DNA of 64,000 nucleotides, taken from assembly GCA_027494015.1 (NCBI GenBank), contig JAOSJP010000023.1, positions 186,001 through 250,000 on the forward strand. Direction: 5' to 3'. Positions 20,727-28,335 of this stretch are shown piece by piece (position 1 is the first letter of the stretch; each line of letters opens with the position of its first letter). The notes beneath the pieces were generated by a model. That model saw nothing but the letters and a program-made list of their open reading frames with translations, made no database searches and had not been told where the DNA came from. A program made the translations under genes and the position numbers. This DNA comes from Anaerolineae bacterium (GTDB lineage Bacteria > Chloroflexota > Anaerolineae > Aggregatilineales > Aggregatilineaceae).

Positions 20727-21812
20727 CTAGATGGCGAAGCGCACCGTGATGATGTCGCCATCGCGCACGACGTAGTCGCGCCCCTCCAGGCGCATCTTCC
20801 CCCGCGCCTTGACCTCGGCCATGCTGCCGCCCGCGACCACGAAATCCTCATAGGCGACGACCTCGGCGCGGATGAAGCCGCGCGCCAGGTCGGTGTGAAC
20901 GCTGCCCGCCGCTTCGAGCGCCGTGCCCCCCTGGCGCAGCGGCCAGGCGCGCACCTCGTCCTCGCCATAGGTGAAGAAGGTGTGGATGCCCAGCAGATCG
21001 TAGGAAAGCACGAGCACGCGCTCGCGGCTGGGGCGCTCGATCTGGTACTCGGCCAGGAACTGCGCCACATCGTCGGGATCGTCAAGCTGGGCGATCTCCG
21101 CTTCGAGCTTGCCCTGCAGGGTCAGCACCCGCGTGTGCTGCTGCTCAGTGACGAAATCGCGCGCGGGGTTGGTCTCGCCGTCGCCGGTGTTGAAGATGAC
21201 CAGCACCGGCTTGAGCGTCAGGAAGCCGTAGCCGCGCGCGATCTTTAGCTCATCGAGCGTCAAGTCCAGGCCGCGCAAGGGCTGCTCAGCCTCAAGCTGC
21301 GCGCGCAGGCGCTCCATCAGCGCCGTCTCCAGGGCGTTCTGCTGGCGCAGGTCCGTTTTGCCCTTCTTGCGCTCCTCTTCGAGGCGGGCCAGCCGGTTCT
21401 CGACGGCGATCAGGTCGAGCAGCACGAACTCGCCCTCGATCACGCCCAGGTCGCGGATCGGGTCTACCGTGTCCAGCGTATGCAGCACGCTGTCGTCCGC
21501 GAAGGCGCGCACCACGTGCACGAAGGCGTCCACCTGGGCCAGCTCGTTGCGCATGGGGCCACTCAGCCCGCCCTCGCCGATGCCTTTGTCCAGCCCGCCA
21601 ATGTCGGTGTAGGTGACGGTGGCGTGCGTCGTCTTCTTCGGCTGGAATATCTGGCTGAGGTACTCCAGGCGCGCGTCGGGCACGCTGACGACCGCCGTGT
21701 GCACCTCCAACTGGCCGGAGGAGAACGGCTCGGTCGGATAGTTGCTGCCGGTCAGGGCGTTGAAGAGGGTGGTCTTGCCGCTGTTGGGCAGGCCAATGAT
21801 TCCCAGGCGCAT
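20727..21812 (-). CDS. ychF: YchF/OLA1-type Obg-family ATPase
   Basis: A 361-residue translation-associated P-loop NTPase. G1 is GLPNSGKTTLFNA (about 7-19), G3 is DIGGLDKG in place of the usual DxxG, followed by the FVHVVRAFADDSV stretch typical of YchF (usually VVRCF.D..I.HV). A helical arm (ENRLARLEEERKKG) is inserted, and the C-terminal TGS domain includes LLGIHTFFTYGEDEVRAW, GSVHTDLARGFIRAEVVAYED and YVVRDGDIITVRF. YchF prefers ATP over GTP and binds ribosomes. The position normally holding the NxxE specificity motif reads NTGD here. It stands alone, convergent with the upstream plus-strand gene. Confidence 0.9.
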   Translation of the reverse strand: MRLGIIGLPNSGKTTLFNALTGSNYPTEPFSSGQLEVHTAVVSVPDARLEYLSQIFQPKKTTHATVTYTDIGGLDKGIGEGGLSGPMRNELAQVDAFVHVVRAFADDSVLHTLDTVDPIRDLGVIEGEFVLLDLIAVENRLARLEEERKKGKTDLRQQNALETALMERLRAQLEAEQPLRGLDLTLDELKIARGYGFLTLKPVLVIFNTGDGETNPARDFVTEQQHTRVLTLQGKLEAEIAQLDDPDDVAQFLAEYQIERPSRERVLVLSYDLLGIHTFFTYGEDEVRAWPLRQGGTALEAAGSVHTDLARGFIRAEVVAYEDFVVAGGSMAEVKARGKMRLEGRDYVVRDGDIITVRFAI

Positions 21813-21917
21813 GGAGTTTCTCGGTTTCTGCTGAGCGCGATCTGAATGACCAGGCCCAGTATAGCGCCTGGGCGGGGATTGATCGAGGCCGAGCTGCGGG
21901 CGCGCGGGGCAATTGCA

Positions 21918-22072
21918 TCAAACGTGCGCGTTGTTCTACCTCACCCCCGCTCGGCGCTGACGCGCCTCGCCGCCCCCTCTCCGTTGACGGAGAGGGGGAA
22001 GAGCCGAGCGTAGCGAGGCCAGGGGGTGAGGTAAACCAGGGCGCAGCAGAGCAGCGCCCCTACGGGCTGGTT
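21918..22072. repeat. Family A repeat that supplies the hisA stop codon
   Basis: Contains CTCACCCCCGCTCGGCGCTG, the inverted CCCCCTCTCCGTTGACGGAG pair and GGCGCAGCAGAGCAGCGCCC, ending in CCCCTAC. Read leftward, GTAGGGGC gives the TAG (22060-22062) that ends hisA. Confidence 0.7.
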
Positions 22073-22807
22073 GTCTCGCGCGGAGATGCTGCCGCGCGCA
22101 GCGCGTCTTCGAGCGCGAGCGCGCCCGTATAGAGCGCCTGGCCGATGACCACGCCGGCCACTGCGCCCGTCGCGCGCAGGCGGCGCACGTCCTCCAGCGA
22201 CGCCACCCCGCCCGACGCGATCACGGCCAGGCCGGTCGCCCGCGCCAGCGCCGCCGTCCCCTCGACGTTCACGCCGGACAGGTCGCCGTCGCGCGACACG
22301 TCAGTGTAGAGCGCGTGGATCACGCCCATCTGCGCGAAGCGCGCGCCCAGCTCCGCCGGAGTCCACGCGCTGACGCCCTGCCAGCCGTGCGTCGTCACCC
22401 GACCCGCCGCGCGCGTCGAGGGCCACCGTCACCGCCCCCGCGCCGAAGCGGGTCACGGCCTCGCCCGCCGCGTCCGGCTGCTGGGCGGCGAGCGTGCCCA
22501 GCACGACGCGCGCCGCTCCCGCATCCAGGGCGCGCGCCGCGTCAGCGAGCGAGCGCAGTCCGCCGCCGAACTGCACCGGCAGCCCCGCCCCGGCGATGGC
22601 CCGCAGCGCGTCGAGGGCCAGCGTCGCTTCGCCGAGCGCCCCATCCAGGTTGACCACGTGCAGCCAAACCGCGCCCGCCGCCCGCCAACGCTCGGCCACG
22701 GCAACCGGATCGTCGCTGTGCACGGTCTCCTGGGCCGGGTCGCCGTACTTAAGGCGCACCACACGCCCGCGCCGCAGGTCAATGGCCGGATAGACAATCA
22801 TGCTCAC
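22060..22807 (-). CDS. hisA: HisA: ProFAR isomerase, with apparent frameshift
   Basis: Phosphoribosylformimino-5-aminoimidazole carboxamide ribotide isomerase of histidine synthesis, a TIM barrel. The first part (from 22807) has MIVYPAIDLRRGRVVRL with the catalytic Asp, and GGGLRS. The second part has THGWQGVSAW and TDVSRDGDLSGVN with the second catalytic Asp, and ASGGVASLEDV. The parts lie in different frames: after VALDARGG the sequence carries one extra G near 22400, and removing it restores VTTHGW. Repaired length is about 248 residues, normal for HisA. The start overlaps the hisH stop by 4 bp. Because the enzyme is essential for histidine synthesis, an assembly error is as likely as a true mutation. 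Confidence 0.85.
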
Positions 22808-23406
22808 AGCTCCACAAAGTTGCGCAGGATGCGCAGGCCCACCGCCTGGCTCTTTTCCGGGTGCGGCTGAATGCCGAACAGGTTACCGCGTGCTACGACC
22901 GAGGCGTACTCCAACCCGTACCCGGTCGTGGCCAGCACGTCGCCCGCCTCGCCCGCGTCCACATAATACGAGTGCACGAAGTAGGCGTAGGCTCCGTCCT
23001 CGATCCCGGCCAGCAGCGGGTGATCCTGCCGGACGTGCAGTTGGTTCCAGCCGATGTGCGGCACCTTCGGCCCGGCGGCGGGGAAGCGCGTCACGCGGCC
23101 CGGCAGCAGCCCCAGCCCGCGATGCAGGCCCATCTCGTCGCTGGACTCGAACAGATATTGCATCCCCAGACAGATGCCAATCAGCGGCACGCCCGCTGCC
23201 GCCGCCTTTTTCAGCGGCTCCTCGAAGCCCGCCGCGCGCAGGGCGTTCATCCCCGCGCCGAACGCGCCCACGCCGGGCAGCACGATCTTGTCCGCGCCGG
23301 GCAGCCCGTCGGGCGTGGCGAGGGTAGTCACGTCCGCGCCCAGGTGCGCCAGGGCGTTGCGCACGCTGCGCAGGTTGCCCGCGCCGTAGTCAATGACGGC
23401 GATCAC
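22804..23406 (-). CDS. hisH: HisH: imidazole glycerol phosphate synthase glutaminase subunit
   Basis: A 200-residue class I glutamine amidotransferase. It supplies ammonia to HisF, which is not in the window, in making IGP and AICAR. The nucleophile is Cys in GICLGMQYLFE (about residue 79), and the His/Glu pair is in QPHPEKS near the end. The N-terminal IDYGAGNLRSV and PGVGAFG motifs are canonical. Its ATG overlaps the aspA stop, and its stop overlaps the hisA ATG, so aspA-hisH-hisA form one tightly coupled operon running leftward. Confidence 0.93.
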   Translation of the reverse strand: MIAVIDYGAGNLRSVRNALAHLGADVTTLATPDGLPGADKIVLPGVGAFGAGMNALRAAGFEEPLKKAAAAGVPLIGICLGMQYLFESSDEMGLHRGLGLLPGRVTRFPAAGPKVPHIGWNQLHVRQDHPLLAGIEDGAYAYFVHSYYVDAGEAGDVLATTGYGLEYASVVARGNLFGIQPHPEKSQAVGLRILRNFVEL

Positions 23407-25298
23407 GAAGGACGTTCCTCATCGCCAGGCCCCTCTGGCTTCCAGCGCGGGGCGACCATGTGCTCTGGATTGAGAATCTCGTCCACCTGCTCGCGGGTGA
23501 GCAGGCCGCGTTCCAGCACCAGCTCGACCACCCCGCGACCGCTGGCCAGCGCCTCTTTGGCGATGGCGGCGGACTGGTCGTAGCCGATATACGGGTTGAG
23601 CGCGGTCACGATGCCAATCGAGTTCTCGACCATGCGGCGCAGGTGCTCGCGGTTGGCAGTGATGCCCTCCACGCAGCGCGTCAGGAAGACGCGGCAGGCG
23701 TTGCGCAGGTGAGTGAGGCTGTTGAACAGTGCGTAGGCGATGACCGGCTCCATCACGTTCAGTTGAAGCTGACCCGCCTGGGCTGCCATCGTCACCGTGA
23801 CATCGTTGCCGATCACGTCGAAGGCCACCTGGTTGACCACCTCTGGAATGACCGGGTTGATCTTGCCCGGCATGATGGACGATCCCGGCTGCACCGCTGG
23901 CAGGTTGATCTCGTGCAGGCCGGCGCGCGGCCCCGACGACAGCAGGCGCAGATCGTTGGCCGTCTTCGACAGCTTGACCGCGATGCGCTTGAGCACGCCC
24001 GACAACTGCACGAAGACGCCGGTGTCCTGCGTGGCCTCGACCAGGTTGGGCGAGATCACCAGCGGAATACCGGTCAGCCTGCGCAGGTGCTGGCACACGC
24101 GCGCGGCGAACTCCGGGTGGGCGTTGATGCCGGTGCCGATGGCCGTCGCCCCCATGTTGATCTCCAGAATGAGCTGCGCCGCCTCGCGCAGCCGCTCCAT
24201 GTCTTCGTCCAGCATCACGGCGTAGGTGCTGAATTCCTGCCCCAGCGTCATGGGCACCGCGTCCTGAAGCTGGGTGCGCCCCATTTTGATCACGTCGCTA
24301 AGCTCGTCGGCTTTGGCCGCGAACCCGTCCCGCAGCTCGCCCATCGCCTGTAACAGGCCGCCGAGCGCAAAATGTAGCGCGATCCTGAGCGATGTCGGGT
24401 AGGCGTCGTTGGTGCTCTGCGACAGGTTCACATGGTTGAGCGGGTGAACATACGCATACTCGCCCTTAGAGTGCCCCAGCAGCTCCAGGGCGCGGTTGGC
24501 GATCACTTCGTTCGCGTTCATGTTGGTGGACGTGCCGGCTCCGCCCTGGATCACATCCACCACAAACTGCGCCGTCCACATCCCCTGGCGGACCTCTTCT
24601 GCCGCCGCGATGATGGCCTGCGCCACCTGCGGATCGAGCAGGCCCAGGTCCCGGTTGGCCAGGGCCGACGCCTGCTTGACGCAGGCCAGCGCCTCGATCA
24701 GGAACGGGTACTTGCTGATCGGCATATCCGAGATCGGGAAGTTCTCGACCGCCCGCTGAGTCTGCACACCGTAGTAGGTTTCTTCGGGGATGCGCCGCTC
24801 CCCAAGCGAGTCCTGTTCGATCCGGTAGCGACCGGAGGGCACGGGCGAAGCGCTGCCCGCCTGCTGCGCCGCCGAATAGGCGAGCCGCTCGCTCAATGTC
24901 GCCGCTGCTGCCGTTTCAAGCTGCTGGTAGATGTCCGGGTGTTTTTCAGCGAGAAGCTCCAGCGCGGCCCGCGAAAACGACAGCACGCGCACGGCGGTCT
25001 TGGCGCGGGCCGAAGCGACGTGCGTCGGGCTGCCCAGCAAAAGGCGCTCGCCGAGCAGCGCGCCAGGGCCGAACGTCGCCAGGGTGACCGGGCGCTGCCC
25101 GATGCCGTGCGTCACGACGACCTCGCCGCTCTCCACGATCAGCACGGATGCGCGGGGCTGGCGCTCGTGGAAAAGATACTGCTGCGGCTGGTACTCGGCC
25201 ACTTCGACCAGCTCTGCCACCACGCTCAGAGCGTCATCGTCCAGCGCTTCAAACAGGCTGGTCTGGTGCAGCCTCTGGCTGAGGGAGTTTGGGGCCAT
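23403..25298 (-). CDS. aspA: Aspartate ammonia-lyase with N-terminal cyclic-nucleotide-binding domain
   Basis: A fusion of about 631 residues. Residues ~15-140 form a Crp-like cNMP-binding fold (LFHERQPRASVLIVESGEVVVTH.., FGPGALLGERLLL). Residues ~165-630 are a full aspartase/fumarase-superfamily lyase: EETYYGVQTQRA, GGAGTSTNMNANEV, HPLNHVNLSQSTNDAYPT and the signature SSIMPGKINPV (about 470-480). GGAGTSTNMN with the ETYYGVQT start favours aspartase (aspartate to fumarate plus ammonia) over fumarase. GGAGGT sits just before the ATG at 25298, which is preferred to the frame start at 25346. The cNMP domain suggests allosteric control by a nucleotide. The stop overlaps hisH. Confidence 0.9.
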   Translation of the reverse strand: MAPNSLSQRLHQTSLFEALDDDALSVVAELVEVAEYQPQQYLFHERQPRASVLIVESGEVVVTHGIGQRPVTLATFGPGALLGERLLLGSPTHVASARAKTAVRVLSFSRAALELLAEKHPDIYQQLETAAAATLSERLAYSAAQQAGSASPVPSGRYRIEQDSLGERRIPEETYYGVQTQRAVENFPISDMPISKYPFLIEALACVKQASALANRDLGLLDPQVAQAIIAAAEEVRQGMWTAQFVVDVIQGGAGTSTNMNANEVIANRALELLGHSKGEYAYVHPLNHVNLSQSTNDAYPTSLRIALHFALGGLLQAMGELRDGFAAKADELSDVIKMGRTQLQDAVPMTLGQEFSTYAVMLDEDMERLREAAQLILEINMGATAIGTGINAHPEFAARVCQHLRRLTGIPLVISPNLVEATQDTGVFVQLSGVLKRIAVKLSKTANDLRLLSSGPRAGLHEINLPAVQPGSSIMPGKINPVIPEVVNQVAFDVIGNDVTVTMAAQAGQLQLNVMEPVIAYALFNSLTHLRNACRVFLTRCVEGITANREHLRRMVENSIGIVTALNPYIGYDQSAAIAKEALASGRGVVELVLERGLLTREQVDEILNPEHMVAPRWKPEGPGDEERPS

Positions 25299-25429
25299 CA
25301 GACCTCCGGGTTCGGTGTTAAGCGGGCCAGCGCCCGCGCGAAGCATTCAGCGGCATTGGGTTGTCGCCATAGGGTACCGCAAAATGCGCTGGATGGGGAC
25401 AGCCATCTGGGTGGGCCTGTACGCGCCTC

Positions 25430-25610
25430 GTTTGACCTCACCCCCGTCTCGGCTCGCCCCCTCTCCATATTGGATACTGCTGGTGAAATGCCTGCACATG
25501 GAGCGTAGGGCAACACGCCCCTACGGGCCCCGCGCTGATCAAGGCGTTCCCGTAGGGGCGGGTTTGCAAACCCGCCCCTACAAGGGCGCAGCAGAGTGTC
25601 ACGCGACGTA
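25430..25610. repeat. Family A fragment and two palindromes
   Basis: A CCTCACCCCCGTCTCGGCTC fragment at about 25435, then palindromic copies at 25504-25524 (GTAGGGCAACACGCCCCTAC) and 25552-25581 (GTAGGGGCGGGTTTG and its inverse, perfect). They lie in the 870-bp gap between the divergent aspA and pyrB genes. Confidence 0.7.
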
Positions 25611-25799
25611 GGGTTATGCTATGGAATCCGGCCATAGGGTTTTACCACCTGTCGGCGACGGCAGCCGGAACTGCCCATCAACCCCGTCTCGGAGCGTGAC
25701 CATGTGGGCGCTCATGCTCGCGTCAGACTCAGTAGGCAGCGCCGCAGACGACTGACGCTGGCTTGTGAGGCACCCGCTGGACGGTTCCTGTCCCGTGTT

Positions 25800-25840
25800 G
25801 GGTTGGTATAACCCTGCGGCGTATCTTGTTGGTGTAACCC
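25800..25840. promoter_or_regulatory. Tandem palindromic direct repeats upstream of the pyr promoter
   Basis: GGGTTGGTATAACCC (25800-25814, a 5-bp inverted repeat round GGTAT) and GTTGGTGTAACCC (25828-25840) are spaced about two to three helical turns apart and end about 70 bp before the predicted -35 box. They look like paired operator sites for an unknown regulator; no protein can be named. Confidence 0.35.
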
Positions 25841-25911
25841 TACAGCGGGTGACACAGAACGGCGCCCTTGCGCCCCGCCCGTGTGCGCGCAGAATCTGGT
25901 CGTTTTTGCCC

Positions 25912-25940
25912 TTGACGGCATCGCCCGTTCCTGGTAAAAA
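25912..25940 (+). promoter_or_regulatory. Predicted sigma70 promoter of the pyr operon
   Basis: TTGACG (25912-25917), 17-bp spacer, TAAAAA (25935-25940). Transcription would start near 25947, leaving a leader of about 225 nt before pyrB that contains a leader peptide and terminator. Confidence 0.55.
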
Positions 25941-26022
25941 TCTGCCGGGCTTGGCGACCGAGATGGCGGGCGCTGCGCGCCCCCACCGCAGGGAACAAGC
26001 TGCCTGTTCTGCGAGGACGGAG

Positions 26023-26123
26023 ATGCTGCCGGGGATGAAAGCCATTTGCCTGCTGCCTGTACCGCGCCTGCCGGGCGCGGGCGGCGACTCATCACTGGCC
26101 GTACCCGTCGTTTTTGGCCGTTA
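26023..26123 (+). CDS. Putative pyr operon leader peptide
   Basis: A short frame from ATG 26023 (33 codons) or ATG 26035 (29 codons), beginning MLPGMKAICLLPVP and ending VPVVFGR with TAA at 26121-26123. GGACGGAG lies before the first ATG. The stop codon touches the first base of the terminator stem (26123), so a ribosome reaching it would cover the 5' arm and block the hairpin. The last codons include a T-rich stretch (CGTTTTTGG), where RNA polymerase could pause when UTP is low. This is the logic of the E. coli pyrBI leader (PyrL). No RNA evidence is available; it is inferred from arrangement alone. Confidence 0.5.
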
Positions 26124-26149
26124 AGACCACCGTTTGGTGGTCTTTTTTT
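26123..26149 (+). terminator. Intrinsic terminator / pyr attenuator
   Basis: AAGACCACC (26123-26131), loop GTTT, GGTGGTCTT (26136-26144), with a T run to 26149: a perfect 9-bp stem. It lies 22 bp before pyrB. No plus-strand gene other than the leader peptide precedes it for more than 800 bp, so it most likely attenuates the pyr operon. Confidence 0.8.
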
Positions 26150-26170
26150 ATGCGTGCTGCGGAGGCCGCG

Positions 26171-27244
26171 ATGTCAGACGACGATTTCATCACCAACGAT
26201 CTTCGCCAGTCCCGGCGCTTCCTGACGCTCTACACCCCGCCCAAGATTGACGGCAACTTCGCTGAGAAGCACATCATCTCGGTGGATCAGTTCGACCGCC
26301 ACGACCTGCAAATCCTCTTCGACGCCACGGCCTCGATCCGCCGCCGTATCAAGCAGCAGGATCGCGGGCTGCTGGCCCTGACGGCGGGCAAGATGATGGC
26401 CACGCTGTTCTACGAGGCCAGCACGCGCACCGACCTGTCTTTCCAGGCGGCCATGCGCCGGCTGGGCGGCGAGGTGGTCGCGGCCAGCAACGGCGTGCGC
26501 TTCTCGTCCATCTACAAGGGCGAGAACCTGGCCGACACGGTGCGCGCCGTGGGCTGCTACGCCGACGTGATCGTGCTGCGCCACCCGGACGTTGGCTCGT
26601 CCTACGAGGCCGCCTACTACCTTGACCGCCTGGCCGAGCAGATCTCGCGCCGCCCCCTGATCATCAGCGGCGGCGACGGCATCGGCGAGCATCCTTCTCA
26701 GGCGCTGCTCGACTGCTTCACCATCTTCGACGCCAAGCACACGCTCGACGGGCTGAACATCTCCCTGGTCGGCGATCTGAAGCACGGGCGCACCGTTCAC
26801 TCGCTGGTCAAGCTGATCGCCCGCTACGAGGCGCAGGACGCCGCGCTCAACTTCGTCGGGCCGGAATCGCTGCCCATGCCCGATGAGATCGTCAGCTTTG
26901 TCGAGTCGAAGGGCATCCGCGTCCGCCGGACGGACCACATTGACGACGTGCTGGCTGAGACGGACGTGATCTACTGGACGCGCGTGCAGGAAGAGCGCTT
27001 CACCGACCGCGCCGAATACGAAGCGATCAAAGACCGCTTCATCATGACGCCGCCGGTGCTGGCCCGCGCCAAGCCAGATGCCATCCTCATGCACCCGCTG
27101 CCGCGCAAGAACGAGATGGGCACGCCCGACGACCACGACGCGCTCGATGCCGACAAGCGCGCGGTATACTTCCGGCAGATGGAGAACGGCATGTTCGTGC
27201 GCATGGCGTTGCTGGCGAAAGTGTTGGGAGGCTTATGGGTTTAG
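26171..27244 (+). CDS. pyrB: Aspartate carbamoyltransferase catalytic chain
   Basis: Joins carbamoyl phosphate and aspartate to N-carbamoyl-aspartate, the committed step of pyrimidine synthesis. 357 residues, longer than the usual ~310 because of an N-terminal extension before HIISVDQF. The carbamoyl-phosphate motif is EASTRTDLSF (about 80-89); SSIYKGENLADT, GGDGIGEHPSQALLD and MHPLPR are canonical. GGAGG at 26161-26165 sits 5 bp before the ATG at 26171; the frame's TTG at 26114 lies inside the terminator and is rejected. It has no pyrI partner here. The 3' end overlaps the pyrC start by 10 bp. First gene of pyrBCDEF, under the leader described above. Confidence 0.95.
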   Translation: MSDDDFITNDLRQSRRFLTLYTPPKIDGNFAEKHIISVDQFDRHDLQILFDATASIRRRIKQQDRGLLALTAGKMMATLFYEASTRTDLSFQAAMRRLGGEVVAASNGVRFSSIYKGENLADTVRAVGCYADVIVLRHPDVGSSYEAAYYLDRLAEQISRRPLIISGGDGIGEHPSQALLDCFTIFDAKHTLDGLNISLVGDLKHGRTVHSLVKLIARYEAQDAALNFVGPESLPMPDEIVSFVESKGIRVRRTDHIDDVLAETDVIYWTRVQEERFTDRAEYEAIKDRFIMTPPVLARAKPDAILMHPLPRKNEMGTPDDHDALDADKRAVYFRQMENGMFVRMALLAKVLGGLWV

Positions 27245-28335
27245 GCGAACGCGGCAGGACTTCGACGCTGACCATCCCTGGCATGATCGATCCGCACGTG
27301 CACCTGCGCGACCTCGACTGGGCGCACAAGGGCACGTTTGCCAGCGAGACGGCGGCGGCGCTGGCCGGGGGCTACTGGGCCGTGCTGGACATGCCCAACA
27401 CGCCGCCCGCCACCATTGACGAGGCGGCGCTGACGCACAAGCTGAGCGCCATCGGCGCGGGCGCGCGCTGCGACTGGGGCGTGTATTTCGGGGCCAGCCA
27501 GGCCGATAACACCGCGAGCTATTCCGCTGTCGCCGGGCGCGTGTGCGGGCTGAAGATCTACAACAACGCCACGACCGGCACCCTGTTGCTGGACGACCAG
27601 GCGGCGCGCGCGGCGCACTTTCGCGCCTGGCCGGCGGGCAGGGTCATCGCCGTGCACGCCGAGGGCGAAACAGTGGCCGACATCCTGGCCCTGGTGCGCC
27701 TCACCGGCAAGCATACCCACTTCTGCCATATCAGCACCGCCGAGGAGATCGCCCTGCTGCGCGCCGCCAAAGCGGATGGGCTGCCGGTGAGCATCGGCGT
27801 CACGCCACATCACCTCTACCTGACCGAGCGCGACGTACAGGCGCTGGGCGCGCTGGGGCGTATGAAGCCGGAGCTGAAAACCGAGGCTGACCGCGCTGCT
27901 CTGTGGGACGCTGTTGCCGACGGCACAGTGGATGTGATCGAGTCCGACCACGCGCCGCACACACTGGCCGAGAAGGACGGCGATCCGCCGCCTTCCGGCG
28001 TGCCCGGCCTGGAGACGACGCTGCCGCTGCTGGTCACGGCGCTGCGCGCCGGGCGGCTGACTGCCGAGCGCCTGATCGCGCTGCTGGCGACCAACGCGCA
28101 GCGTATCTTCGGCGTGTCGCCGCCGCCGGAGACGTACACCGTCGTGGACCTGAGCACGTCCTATGTCATCGCCCGCGAGCGCCTGCACACGGCCTGCGGC
28201 TGGTCGCCGTTCGAGGGGATGCGCGTCATGGGCCAGGTGCGCCGGGTCGTCGTGCGCGGGCAGACCGTCTTCGACGGCGAGCGCGTGCTGGCCGCCCCCG
28301 GCTCTGGACGCAACCTGTTTGGGGGGGTGCCATGA
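27235..28335 (+). CDS. pyrC: Dihydroorotase
   Basis: A zinc amidohydrolase that cyclises carbamoyl-aspartate to dihydroorotate. 366 residues. Metal ligands appear in MIDPHVHLRD (about 17-26), the HFCHIS strand, VTPHHLYL and ESDHAPHTL. LKIYNNATTG stands where a carboxylated Lys is usually found. GGGAGG precedes the ATG at 27235, which lies inside the end of pyrB, and the TGA overlaps the pyrD ATG. The C-terminal part (VVVRGQTVFDGERVL) is the usual beta-sandwich end of amidohydrolases. The sequence is of the shorter, enteric-independent type. Confidence 0.93.
   Translation: MGLGERGRTSTLTIPGMIDPHVHLRDLDWAHKGTFASETAAALAGGYWAVLDMPNTPPATIDEAALTHKLSAIGAGARCDWGVYFGASQADNTASYSAVAGRVCGLKIYNNATTGTLLLDDQAARAAHFRAWPAGRVIAVHAEGETVADILALVRLTGKHTHFCHISTAEEIALLRAAKADGLPVSIGVTPHHLYLTERDVQALGALGRMKPELKTEADRAALWDAVADGTVDVIESDHAPHTLAEKDGDPPPSGVPGLETTLPLLVTALRAGRLTAERLIALLATNAQRIFGVSPPPETYTVVDLSTSYVIARERLHTACGWSPFEGMRVMGQVRRVVVRGQTVFDGERVLAAPGSGRNLFGGVP

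Noticed and set aside
24432..25508. Long plus-strand frame opposite aspA
   Set aside because: Opposite strand of a well-conserved lyase; no motifs.
25912..26170. PyrR-binding RNA
   Set aside because: No consensus anti-antiterminator loop was found; the leader-peptide arrangement fits better.
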